Shown: one piece after another, positions 45,385 to 53,560 of the stretch
Layout of the letters: every line of letters starts with the position of its first letter
Position numbering within the stretch: the first letter of the stretch is position 1
Assembly: GCA_918797485.1 (NCBI GenBank)
Contig: CAKKNE010000002.1
Span: 5,732,501-5,796,500 of the forward strand
Length of the DNA stretch: 64,000 bases
From: Pelagomonas calceolata
Lineage: Eukaryota; Sar; Pelagophyceae; Pelagomonadales; Pelagomonadaceae
Reading direction: 5' to 3'
Position numbers and translations under genes: made by a program
The notes under the pieces: model-generated
What the model saw: only the letters and a program-made list of their open reading frames with translations
Told to the model about the DNA's origin: nothing
The model's database searches: none

Positions 45385-46310
45385 ATGCAAGCCAGCGACC
45401 AGGTCTTTCTCAGCTCGGACGGCCGCAGCTGGACGGCGCGGATCACCGTCGAAGGCTGCTCGAGCGAGGTCGAGGCGCTGGCCGCCGTCGCGCGCGCCAC
45501 GCGCGCCGCGCTGGGAAATGCTGCAGACGACGAGGCGGACGCGGGGCGGCGGCGCAAGAAGCGGCCGAAGCAGGACGTGGGCCCTCTACCCGACGACGCG
45601 GCAAATTTACTGCGCGAGTACTGCCGCCGCGAGAACAAGGACGTCGCCTTCGCCGAGGATGGCACGGGACCCTTCGTTTCCAGCGTGACTGTCAACGGTA
45701 CGACGCATTCCGGCGAGGCGCGCGCGTCTAAGAAGGCGGCGCGAGAAAGCGCCGCCGACGCGTTCTTCCAGGCGCTCGTTTCCGTGGACCAGAACTCGCA
45801 GCACGTCGTCGTGCAGCGGTGGCGCGAGCGCTGCTCGACGGACGTGGTGGACATGATCGGCCGCCTCGGGTCGTCGACCGACGTGCCGTGGCGCCGCCCG
45901 GTGGCGCGCGGCGTTGAAATCACGCCATCGACGCGTACCTGACTCACTTGTTGATCTTCACACAGGGTGCGTCGGAGAAGGACAAGTTCGTCGCGATCCG
46001 CGACCACCTCAAGCGCCAGCGCGAGCGGTGCGAGACCGACGTTGCTTCGCAACCGATCGCCGTGGCGGGCGCGACCTCGTCGTATCCGGTCGCGGACCTC
46101 TCGGCGACGGAGTGCCGAGCGGTCCTCGCGCGCCACGCGACGGCGAGGTTCGCCGACGTCCTGGACCGCGTCCACGGCATCGTCGTGCGCCGCAACGCGA
46201 ACGGCCTCTGCATGTGTGTCGCGGTGGACAGGCGCGGCGACGACGTGCTCGACAAGTTCTCGCTGAATCAGCTCAAGTGGCGGGAGGATCAGACCGCGAT
46301 GGACGTGTAA
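45385..46310 (+). CDS. Double-stranded RNA-binding domain protein, two exons, 286 aa
   Basis: Exons are 45385-45900 and 45966-46310. A dsRBD lies near residues 72-138: DAANLLREYCRRENKDVAF, FVSSVTVNGTTHSGEA, and SKKAARESAADAFFQAL (the KKxAxxxAA helix that contacts dsRNA). A weaker similar segment occurs at 5-45. The second exon has no recognised domain. The intron is inferred from the introner-like end CACACAG at 45959-45965 and the change of frame: exon 1 read through would stop at 45942. The donor (GT at 45901) is the best choice but less certain than in other introners. Confidence 0.7.
45909..45965 (+). mobile_element. Short, diverged introner in the dsRBD gene (about 57 bp; intron about 45901-45965)
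   Basis: The 3' end TTGATCTTCACACAG is a good introner end. The 5' end (CGGCGTTGAAATCA) is a decayed match to CTGTGTGGAAATCA, followed by CACGCCATCGACGCG, half of the core palindrome. The flanking duplication (GTGGCGCG against GGTGCGTC) is no longer clear. It is probably an old or internally deleted copy. Confidence 0.6.
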
Positions 46311-46614
46311 GTTTGTTGATTTGTTGCCTTTTTCTCTTCCGGCTCCCGGGCGCGTGATATCGTTACGCTCCGAGCGTTTTGGCTAGCGCCGGTAAGACAC
46401 TAGCACTCAAGCAACCTTGTGCAAGGCGTGCAAACTCTGTGGCAGAGACGTTACGCGTCTCCAAAGTGCGGCATTTTACCCGTAGTTGACTGCCGCTAAC
46501 AGTGCCAGCAACAATCGAACCGCCGTGCGAGCAGTAGGGGAGCAGCACAAAGAGAGCAGCATCAGAGAGCAGCCCAGCAACACGCCGCCGACGCGAGAAC
46601 TCCTCAAAAGAAGC
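46311..46614. other. Intergenic region with palindromic motif
   Basis: No gene seen. Motif at 46382-46404, followed by CTTGTGCAAGGCGTGCAAAC, similar to the TTGCAAGC repeat that follows motif copy 8. Confidence 0.5.
46382..46404 (+). promoter_or_regulatory. Palindromic upstream motif, copy 9
   Basis: GCTAGCGCCG then GTAAGACACTAGC, a good consensus match. It lies 210 bp before the TRM7 ATG. Confidence 0.62.
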
Positions 46615-47493
46615 ATGGGCCTCACATCAAGAGACAAGCGCGACGCCTACTACCGCCTCGCCAAGGCGCACGGCTACCGCGCGCGCGCGGCGTTCAAGCT
46701 CATCCAGATGGAGGACACGCTTTCGTTATTGAAAAACGCGACGCGCGTCGTGGACCTGTGCGCGGCGCCCGGGGGCTGGACGCAAGTTGTGGTGGAGCGC
46801 TGCGCCGCGGCGGTCGTCGCCGTCGACCTGAAGGACGTCGCGCCGGTCGACGGGGCGACCATATTGGTGGGGGACCTGACCTCGCCGCTCGTCATCGAGC
46901 GCATCGCTTCGACCTTGGACGGCAAGGCGGATGTTGTATTGTGCGACGGCGCCCCGGACGTCCTCGACCTCGGCGACGTCGACGCGCACCTCCAGCTGTC
47001 GTTATGTAGGGCGGCCCTGGTGTGCGCGCGCAAGGTGCTCGCACAGGGCGGGAGCTTCGTCTGCAAAATATATCGGGGCCGCGGCGCGGCGGCGTTCTTC
47101 GACGAGCTGCGGCGCGAGTTCGCCGACGTGCTCTGCGCGAAGCCGCGCTGCTCGCGCCACGCGTCCGTCGAGGCCTACGCCGTCGGGCGCGGGTTCGGGC
47201 GCGCTTCCGATGCCACGGGCCCGGTCCCCTTCGTCGCGTGCGGCGGCGCGGACGCGTTCGACGCCGACGCGTCGTATGCGCTGGAGGAGGACTACGTCTA
47301 CCGCGACCCGGTCCAGGCGCCGCTGCGGCCGCCGCACCTCGTCGGCGTGCCGACGCCGCCGCCCGCGCCGACGGCGCGGCGCGCGGCGCCCGCGGTCGCG
47401 GCGCGGCCGCCTCGGCGGCGGGAGGCGTTGGCTTGTGAAGGGGCGCCGCCTCCGGCTTCGGATGCGGGCGGGTTGGGGGCGTGGTTTTTGTAA
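46615..47493 (+). CDS. TRM7: tRNA 2'-O-methyltransferase TRM7/FTSJ1 type, 292 aa
   Basis: Methylates the ribose at positions 32 and/or 34 of tRNA anticodon loops. The start MGLTSRDKRDAYYRLAKAHGYRARAAFKL matches eukaryotic TRM7. The SAM-binding motif is VVDLCAAPGGWTQVV near 45-60. The K-D-K-E catalytic tetrad is visible: Lys in AAFKL, Asp in VVLCDGAPDV, Lys in SFVCKIYRG and Glu in SVEAYAVG. The C-terminal 60 residues are Pro/Ala/Arg-rich and probably disordered. The start is the first ATG; the upstream open frame uses TTG only. Confidence 0.93.
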   Translation: MGLTSRDKRDAYYRLAKAHGYRARAAFKLIQMEDTLSLLKNATRVVDLCAAPGGWTQVVVERCAAAVVAVDLKDVAPVDGATILVGDLTSPLVIERIASTLDGKADVVLCDGAPDVLDLGDVDAHLQLSLCRAALVCARKVLAQGGSFVCKIYRGRGAAAFFDELRREFADVLCAKPRCSRHASVEAYAVGRGFGRASDATGPVPFVACGGADAFDADASYALEEDYVYRDPVQAPLRPPHLVGVPTPPPAPTARRAAPAVAARPPRRREALACEGAPPPASDAGGLGAWFL

Positions 47494-47514
47494 TGTTCAG
47501 TGTGACTAATGGTT

Positions 47515-47600
47515 CCTCCGTGACGACCGGGCACGAGTCAGCGCGACGCCGTCAGCGCGCCCCGGTCGACGCTCCGAGGCCAGTCTCAGAGCGCAAGCCC
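47515..47600 (+). repeat. 86-bp inverted repeat, left arm
   Basis: Base-for-base reverse complement of 49340-49425 (86 of 86). The arms bound 1,739 bp containing the 41-bp array, REX1B and the tRNA-Met gene. The arms have no coding capacity. Confidence 0.95.
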
Positions 47601-47883
47601 TGGGCGGCCGCGTAACGCGATGCCGGCCTTACCGCCGGAGGTTGTGCGAAGGTGTTTTCAATTTTTGCCCGTTGCGGAGCAGCTAAGGGTATCGCGGTCC
47701 GTACCAGAGCTCGAGTCTCTAATTCGACGCGCGAGGTGGGATGTGCTCCTCCCGTAAACCAAAACTAGTTAGTGTATTTTAAGGTAGCTCCTCGGCAGAC
47801 TATCTCAACCGCCGTACTCCCAAAGGTGCGTTCTCCTTTGGTCTTGCATCATTCGCATGCCAGCCCTGGGGAGCGCGTACGCC

Positions 47884-48119
47884 GCGCAAGTGCTGAGGAC
47901 TAGCTAGCCCACCAAGCGCTCGTCGCGCACGTGCTGAGGACTAGCTAGCCCGCCGTGTGCGCGTCGCCCGAGCGCTTATGACTAGCGAACCAGCCCTGCG
48001 CGCGCCGCGCAAGTGCTGAGGACTAGCTAGCCCACCGCGCGCTCGTCGCGCAAGTGCTGAAGACTACCTAGCCCGCCACACGCTCGACGAAAAAGTGCTG
48101 AGGACTAGCTAGCCCACCG
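47884..48119 (+). repeat. Tandem array, about six 41-bp units
   Basis: The unit contains GTGCTGAGGACTAGCTAGCC, followed by a variable GC-rich tail. Units begin at 47884, 47925, 47966, 48007, 48048 and 48089. Unit 3 is the most diverged and the last is shortened. The array lies just downstream of the REX1B stop. A single diverged reverse-complement unit occurs at about 49500-49525. There are no unique spacers, so it is not a CRISPR array. Confidence 0.9.
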
Positions 48120-48141
48120 AAATTAGTCAAACCACACACAT

Positions 48142-48774
48142 TCACTCCTCTCCGTCGAGCTCGCACGCCAAGTCCTCGAGCGCCTCGTTGACGCTCGCCA
48201 CGACCTCGCGTGAGCGACGTTCGAGGTGCGCCGTCGCCGCGTCGGTGTCGGGGCGGAACGCCCCGAGGTGCCGTGCGGCCGTGAGCTCCAGCTTCTCTTT
48301 CTCGGCTTCCTGCAGCCGTCGGATGGCGTCGGCCGCGGCCGACAGGCCGCGGGACCGGAGCGCGGCCTCGCAAGCATTCGCGCGCTTTGAAATTCGGTCG
48401 AAGACTACGGTCACCTTGGCGACGACGGTCGCGTACGCCGCTGGATCGCCTTGCCGGCCCTCGCCGGGTGCGCACGCTACCAATGCTTCATCGTATTGTT
48501 TGTATGTTGCTGTTCTGTCCTGCTGCAACTTCCGCACGCGCGCCAGAAGCTCTGGCGCAGGGAGACCAGACACGTCGACGTCTTCAGGCTCGGCCGCGTC
48601 AGGGGCGTCCACGACCGGCGGCGCTGGCGGTAACGCTGTCGGCGCGCCCATGTCTATCGTCTGCTGCGTCGGATTGGACTGCTCCGCCTGCGTCTGCGAT
48701 GGCGTCTGGGCGAGCTCAGCCTGCTTTTGCCTGGCGTGATTTTGGAGGATGTTGAGGGCGGCGGTGGGGTCCAT
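48142..48774 (-). CDS. REX1B: REX1B-like DNA repair protein, 210 aa
   Basis: Member of the family named for Chlamydomonas REX1-B (required for excision), implicated in DNA repair. Residues 1-75 are Gln/Pro-rich and disordered. Residues 75-205 are helical: ELLARVRKLQQDRTATYKQYDEAL, YATVVAKVTVVFDRISKRANACEAAL, and DAIRRLQEAEKEKLELTAARHL, which match the order of the animal REX1BD protein. The start is the first ATG. The gene lies within the inverted-repeat-bounded segment, with a tandem array directly downstream. Confidence 0.78.
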   Translation of the reverse strand: MDPTAALNILQNHARQKQAELAQTPSQTQAEQSNPTQQTIDMGAPTALPPAPPVVDAPDAAEPEDVDVSGLPAPELLARVRKLQQDRTATYKQYDEALVACAPGEGRQGDPAAYATVVAKVTVVFDRISKRANACEAALRSRGLSAAADAIRRLQEAEKEKLELTAARHLGAFRPDTDAATAHLERRSREVVASVNEALEDLACELDGEE

Positions 48775-48962
48775 GGTGCTTTGCGGGTGCCCTCTTGATG
48801 TCGGCGCGTGGCTGCGCGCAGTTCGAGCCTCGTGCTCTCCCGCGATTCGCGGCGACGCCGCGCGAGCAGCTGCATCACGGGTTTTGTCTCGGGTCCCTTC
48901 TCATCCCATGGATCGAGAAAAATCAGCTATGCTCACCGGTCTTTGGACCGTTGTACGTATCT

Positions 48963-49099
48963 GCCCCTTTGGCTCCGATGTTTTGAAAAGACATCGCCAC
49001 TAGTCGGTAGAGCGTCCGCACGCGTAACACCGTGCCGCCCAAGTCTCATAATGCATATAAGAAATCTGAAGGTCGACAGTTCGATCCTGTCAGGGGGCA
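48963..49099 (+). tRNA. tRNA-Met (CAU, elongator) with three apparent introns
   Basis: Four exon pieces assemble into a canonical elongator tRNA-Met: 48963-48975, 49002-49016, 49042-49050 and 49064-49099. The result has a 7-bp acceptor stem (GCCCCTT with AGGGGGC), D arm GCTC-AGTCGGTA-GAGC, anticodon arm TCAGT-CTCATAA-TCTGA, T arm GACAG-TTCGATC-CTGTC and discriminator A. Intron 1 (48976-49001, 26 nt) falls at the D stem/loop border and contains the hairpin CGATGT/ACATCG. Intron 2 (49017-49041, 25 nt) interrupts the anticodon stem after position 28 and contains GCACG/CGTGC. Intron 3 (49051-49063, 13 nt) is at the canonical 37/38 site. A run of T follows for Pol III termination. A decayed pseudogene is less likely, as every stem is intact. 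Confidence 0.8.
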
Positions 49100-49105
49100 G
49101 AGCAT

Positions 49106-49114
49106 ATTTTTTTT
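49106..49114 (+). terminator. RNA polymerase III terminator (T run)
   Basis: An uninterrupted T tract begins seven bases after the discriminator base of tRNA-Met, followed by GC and a second T tract. Confidence 0.75.
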
Positions 49115-49780
49115 GCTTTTAGTCTCTTACGGAACCCCCTGCCGGTGTAACTAGGGTAACTCGGCCCAATATCCCCAAGGGGGGGCTTGGCCCGAGCGAA
49201 AAGCTACATTTACGTTGGGGGGCTGCCACCGACGACCCCCCGGCGGCCGAAGATGGGCCTCCTCGACGCCCACGTTCGTACCCCGTTGTCTATTCCCGTG
49301 GTCGTCCCCGAGCGCCGAAACGCGACTAAAACGGCTCCGGGGCTTGCGCTCTGAGACTGGCCTCGGAGCGTCGACCGGGGCGCGCTGACGGCGTCGCGCT
49401 GACTCGTGCCCGGTCGTCACGGAGGCATGAGCTGGCCGACGTCGATCGGCGCCGCGCAAGTCCCCGGGGCAAGGAGCGACTACGCCAGGCGTGCCATCCA
49501 GTCCTCAGCACTTCCGCGACGAGCGTATGGCGGGCGAAGGGAGTTCTCCACGTAAAACCCGAAAAGCACGAGCTCGAGATTTTGCGCCAGCACAGCCTCT
49601 GCGTAGCGGTCGTGTGTTGCATCGACCGAGCTGTTGGTGTGCGCAACAGCAACCCACGAAACCCACTACTGCCCGTGCGAAACACCGGTGCAGAACGAAG
49701 CAGCCATGCCGTTTTTGGAGGCAGGCTAAAATCGTCTCCCACAGATACGACCGGAACGCGGCGCGAAAGAAGTAACAGAA
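49115..49780. other. Non-coding region after tRNA-Met
   Basis: No gene seen. It contains a GC-rich possible hairpin near 49165-49200 (CCCCAAGGGGGGGC), the right inverted-repeat arm (49340-49425) and a single reverse-complement 41-bp unit (49500-49525). Confidence 0.5.
49340..49425 (-). repeat. 86-bp inverted repeat, right arm
   Basis: Perfect reverse complement of 47515-47600. The similarity stops abruptly at both ends, which suggests a discrete unit. Confidence 0.95.
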
Positions 49781-50629
49781 ATGCTAGGCCTCGACCTACT
49801 CATAACGACGGCCTGCTTCGCTTTAGTAGCGCTGTCGCTCTACCCGCGGTCCGTCAAGGCGCAAGTCTGGGCGAGGACGCTGACGTTTCTAGGAAGGCCG
49901 TTCGCAAGCCTCGTCATACTCATCGGCGGCCTGTCGCCGTCGGCGTCCGACGACGAAGTCGCGGCCGCGGCCGCGGCGATCGCCACGACGGCCCGCGGAG
50001 AAAAATCCTCGCTGTCGCTGAGCCTCCTCGAGAGCGCGCCGGAGGACGTCCTCTCGACCATACTCCAATACGCGACGGCTGCCGACCTCCTCGCGACGGG
50101 CGCCGCCGCGCCGTCCTTCGTCAAGGCGTGCCTCTGCGACGCGGCGCCCTGGACCGCGCTCCGCCGGCGCCTGCCGCTGGGCCGCGCGTCGGCCAAGCCG
50201 CCCCGTTCAAATGAGAGGCAGCGGTTCTTCGAGGCGGCGTTATCGGCGGGCGCGGCCTTCGCGGCGACCGACGACCGCGTGTGCATCGGCCTCGGCGGGC
50301 GCGCGATCGACGCTACCAGTTGGCTCTCGCAGCACCCCGGCGGCGCGGCGGTCCTGGAACACTACCGCGGCCGCAACGCGACGGCGGCGCTCATCGCGTT
50401 TCCCCATTCCGCGAGCGCGCGGCGGCACATGCGCCACCTCGTCGTCTACGCGCCCGACGCGATCGTGGGCCGGCCGGGCGCGCCGTACCTGGCCGTCGCG
50501 CGGCTGCGCGGGAAGCGGAGCGCCGCGGCGCGGCGACGGACCGCCGCGCGGTTGGAGAAGCTCCGGCTCATGCAGCTCGGCGTGTTCTGCTTCCCGCGGC
50601 GGCGATCGGCCGCGCCGGCGTCGTTCTAG
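49781..50629 (+). CDS. F-box-like and cytochrome b5-like heme-domain protein, 282 aa
   Basis: An N-terminal hydrophobic segment (LDLLITTACFALVALSLY) could be a membrane anchor. Residues 82-128 look like an F-box (LLESAPEDVLSTILQYATAADLL ... PWTALRRR). Residues 165-225 are cytochrome b5-like: GGRAIDATSWLSQHPGG and LEHYRGRNATAALIAFPHSASA. Both axial heme ligands appear present (His of HPGG and His of FPHS). The tail is basic. The pairing suggests a heme- or redox-linked ubiquitin ligase adaptor, which is inference. The start is the first ATG. Confidence 0.72.
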   Translation: MLGLDLLITTACFALVALSLYPRSVKAQVWARTLTFLGRPFASLVILIGGLSPSASDDEVAAAAAAIATTARGEKSSLSLSLLESAPEDVLSTILQYATAADLLATGAAAPSFVKACLCDAAPWTALRRRLPLGRASAKPPRSNERQRFFEAALSAGAAFAATDDRVCIGLGGRAIDATSWLSQHPGGAAVLEHYRGRNATAALIAFPHSASARRHMRHLVVYAPDAIVGRPGAPYLAVARLRGKRSAAARRRTAARLEKLRLMQLGVFCFPRRRSAAPASF

Positions 50630-50656
50630 GAGTCGATTTTGTAACTATGTTGTCAC

Positions 50657-51805
50657 TTAACGCCTCCTACCGGGACTCCGCCCGCCCTTCCGGCTCTCCT
50701 GGATCATGCTCACCTCGAAGTCCGTCATGCCCTTCTTCTTGATGCCCTGGACGAACTGGAGCCGCATCGCGCGCTCGGCCGCCGCTCTCTTTTTCGCTTC
50801 CGCGGCGCCCGGCGAGTCCACCGGCGCGTTCGGGTTGAGCAGCTCGCGCAGCTCGCGCGCCTCCTCGCGCGACATCTTCCCGTCGTTCCCGAGGTCGTCC
50901 ACCAAGCTCGCGGCCCGCTTCTGCGACGCCGTCGGCGACTTCTTGGCGACGGGCGACGGGAAGCCGTCGCGCCGCTTTGGAGGCGACCGCTTCGGCATCG
51001 GCGAGCGCGCCGTCGCGCCGTCCTCGGAAGTGTTCGGCATAAACGCCGAGACGAGTCTCAAATCCTTGGCCGAGAAGCCGCCGGCCTGCTCTCCTAGTAA
51101 ATACTTGACATGTTTCAAGTCCGCGGGCGTCCTGGGCCGTCTTCTCCTCCGCCGCGGCGCCGCGACGGGTGCGAGCGCGATGGATCCCACCGACGGGCGC
51201 GGCGGCGGCGCGGCTATCGATCTCCGCCGGCGGCGCGGCCGCCGCGGTTCACTGGTAGCGGCGGCGGTGCCCAATTCCGCAATCCAGTTCGTGGGCGAGG
51301 GCGCCGCAGGCATTTCCGGGACTCCGCCGCCAAAGCGCACCGGCGACCTCTGAACGGGCGCCGGGAAGTCCAGCGGCTTCAATAGAGCCGCCGCGTCCGC
51401 GGGCCCCGCTAATAAACCTTCCATGTACTCGGGGTTCGGCAATCCAAACCTATCGACGGGCCGCGCCGCGCGCGTCCGCCGTCCATCGATTCTTTTGATA
51501 TAGTCCGGCCGGCCCCCGAGGTACTCGGGGCCTTGCACCGTCTCGATCTGCGGTAGTAATCGCGGAACCGCCTTCGTGGGTGGTGGGTCCTGGAAGCGCC
51601 GTCTCACGGGCGGCGCCGCCGCGGCTTCCAGAAACTCGGCCTGGGCGATCTGCATGCTCAAGAACTCGTCGCGCTCCCTTATAGCTCGCTTTTGCCGGTC
51701 CTGCGCGCGTCTTTTTCTATCATCGTCCCTCAATAAAAGCTCGCGCTCGCGGTCGGCGGCCGGGTCCTCCCAGCCGGCGCGCCGGCCGTAGCGGTTGCGG
51801 CCCAT
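50657..51805 (-). CDS. Disordered, highly charged protein of unknown function, 382 aa
   Basis: The N-terminus MGRNRYGRRAGWEDPAADRE is followed by a basic coiled-coil-prone stretch (ERELLLRDDDRKRRAQDRQKR). The middle is Pro/Arg-rich with several SP sites (RSPMPKRSPPKRR, SPVAKKSP) that could be kinase targets. The C-terminal segment EEARELRELLNPNAPVDSPG and the final helix look more ordered. A nuclear or cytoskeletal role is possible but unproven. The start is the first ATG (51805). No family recognised. Confidence 0.6.
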   Translation of the reverse strand: MGRNRYGRRAGWEDPAADRERELLLRDDDRKRRAQDRQKRAIRERDEFLSMQIAQAEFLEAAAAPPVRRRFQDPPPTKAVPRLLPQIETVQGPEYLGGRPDYIKRIDGRRTRAARPVDRFGLPNPEYMEGLLAGPADAAALLKPLDFPAPVQRSPVRFGGGVPEMPAAPSPTNWIAELGTAAATSEPRRPRRRRRSIAAPPPRPSVGSIALAPVAAPRRRRRRPRTPADLKHVKYLLGEQAGGFSAKDLRLVSAFMPNTSEDGATARSPMPKRSPPKRRDGFPSPVAKKSPTASQKRAASLVDDLGNDGKMSREEARELRELLNPNAPVDSPGAAEAKKRAAAERAMRLQFVQGIKKKGMTDFEVSMIQESRKGGRSPGRRR

Positions 51806-52216
51806 TTTTCGATCACCAACGGCTCGCGTCGATGGCGTCAATGCTGTGGTCCAGCGCGTCCGTCGAGATAATTAGCCCACCGGCGCTGGGCACTCTGCTT
51901 GGCTCGTCGTCCCTGGGGCCCGGGGCAGCCGCGTAACGCGACCGATCGAGTCAGGGACCGCGTGCCTGAGGCACGGTACCTTCTTCGACGCGACAGCCGG
52001 CGGACACGGCGCTTTAGGTGGCGCTTCGCGCGTCTAACGGCACCCCGTACGATGATGCCGGCTCTCGAGCTGGAGGCCTACGGGACGCCTCGTCGGAACG
52101 ATACATGGGTCTGACGGTCAACGGGAGCAAAACCTGTACTCGTAAATCTGCAGACCTGAGATGCTCTTGGCAATTTGGCAGCTGCAAAATAAGCGCTGCG
52201 CGACCCCGGGGCAGCA
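51806..52216. other. Divergent intergenic region
   Basis: No gene seen. A dispersed GCGTCGATGGCGTC copy lies at 51826-51839, and a GCCGCGTAACGCGA stretch near 51928 recurs next to the left inverted-repeat arm (about 47607). Confidence 0.45.
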
Positions 52217-53479
52217 ATGGTCCATCGGGCTGCCGTCGCGTCGATGGCGTGGGTGCTGCTGCTCACTGGCGCAGCCGCGCTGGACTGCCATGCGGACTTC
52301 TGGCCCGAGATGCACGCCTCACCAAGAAGGCTCGAAGCGCTCATCCTGGCGAACGGCGCGCTCGTGAAGCTCTGCTTCGACGCTGACGCGGACGGCGCGG
52401 TGCACCGGCAGCATGCGCGAGCCTTTCTGAAGGCGGCGGGGCTCGTCGACGTCACACTCGGTGCCGGCCTGGAAGACGTCCTGCAACGGAACGACGCGGT
52501 CGAGGCGATTGTCGAGGTCTTATTCGCGGCAAAGCAGCGGCGGCGATCACCTGCGTTTTTGGCGCGAGTCGGATTCGAATCAATCGATCCCATGTTTATT
52601 AAGGCGTGGCCGGCGTTGCGGCCGGACGTCTCGTTTGATCTCGTGCCCCTGAACCGCGAGACGAAGATCACGGCGCGCCGAGGCGAGTCCGCGGCGGCCG
52701 CCGCGAGACGGTCGTGCGCCGTCGTCCCGTATCTCCACGCCACGGACGACTGCGAGGCCGAGGCCGCGGCGGAGATCATTCGCCTGCGCGGCGCCCACAA
52801 CGCGGTGCCGGCGGGCTTCGGCCAGATGCGGATCGAACTCGAGGAGTACTTGCAGGAACGCTTCGAATGCCCCGCGGGCGAGACGTGTGTGGCGCTCTTC
52901 GAGGGCGGCACCTATAGCTACCCGTTCAAGCTCCATGCGATGAGGAACCTCCTCGGCCACGTCCTGCGGGACCGCGCCGCGTCGAAACATGTCGAGGTCT
53001 GCGAGGTGGGCTTCAATGCCGGGCACTCGACGCTGCTCTGGCTCATGGCCGACCCGCGGGTGCGCGTCCGGGCCTTCGACCTTGGGATCCATTGGTACTC
53101 GCCGCATGTCACGGGCTTCTTCGACGCGGCCTTCGACGCGGGCCGCGTCGACGTCACGTTCGGCGACTCGCAGCAAACGCTCCCGGCCTTCGCGGCCGCC
53201 TTCAATTCGACGGAGCCGCCCGAGTTCTGCGACCTGATCTTCGTGGACGGCGACCACCACTACGCCGCGGCGCTCGCGGACCTGCGGAACCTGCGAGCGG
53301 CCGCGCGGCCCGGCCACCACGTGCTGCTGATGGACGACCCGGACCACGACGAGGTCGGCCGCGCGTGGCGAACAATGCTCGCGGACGGGGTCGAGCACTT
53401 CGGTGACGTCTACGAGGACGCGCACGGCGCGTCCGTGTATGGCGCGCGCGCGGCGATGGTCTACGGGGCCTACGTATGA
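52217..53479 (+). CDS. Secreted or lumenal SAM-methyltransferase-like protein, 420 aa
   Basis: The second half is a class I methyltransferase of the family 24 type: HVEVCEVGFNAGHSTLLWLM (motif I), RVRAFDLGIHWYSPHV, VTFGDSQQTLPAF, and CDLIFVDGDHHYAAALADL with an acidic metal- or SAM-proximal pair, then HVLLMDDPDHDEV. A signal peptide MAWVLLLTGAAALDC begins at a second ATG (52244), which sits inside a GCGTCGATGGCGTGG sequence. The first ATG at 52217 adds nine residues. The N-terminal 200 residues have no recognised domain. The acceptor is unknown, possibly a glycan. Confidence 0.72.
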   Translation: MVHRAAVASMAWVLLLTGAAALDCHADFWPEMHASPRRLEALILANGALVKLCFDADADGAVHRQHARAFLKAAGLVDVTLGAGLEDVLQRNDAVEAIVEVLFAAKQRRRSPAFLARVGFESIDPMFIKAWPALRPDVSFDLVPLNRETKITARRGESAAAAARRSCAVVPYLHATDDCEAEAAAEIIRLRGAHNAVPAGFGQMRIELEEYLQERFECPAGETCVALFEGGTYSYPFKLHAMRNLLGHVLRDRAASKHVEVCEVGFNAGHSTLLWLMADPRVRVRAFDLGIHWYSPHVTGFFDAAFDAGRVDVTFGDSQQTLPAFAAAFNSTEPPEFCDLIFVDGDHHYAAALADLRNLRAAARPGHHVLLMDDPDHDEVGRAWRTMLADGVEHFGDVYEDAHGASVYGARAAMVYGAYV

Positions 53480-53560
53480 CAGGTGCCTTCTCCACGACGG
53501 CGCCCCCGGCCCGCGTCGGGCCGGTCCCCCGATGGTTCGTATAAGTGTGAATGTTACCTA

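Larger units (their letters stand above)
47494..48141. other. Non-coding region holding an inverted-repeat arm and tandem array
   Basis: No gene. Left arm at 47515-47600, unannotated spacer at 47601-47883, and the 41-bp array at 47884-48119. Confidence 0.7.

Noticed and set aside
47884-48119. 41-bp repeat array as a CRISPR locus
   Set aside because: The units are contiguous with no unique spacers, no cas genes are present and the context is eukaryotic.
49160-49205. GC-rich hairpin after tRNA-Met as a structured RNA
   Set aside because: It matches no RNA family I know, and G/C runs easily form hairpins in this composition. No support beyond base pairing.
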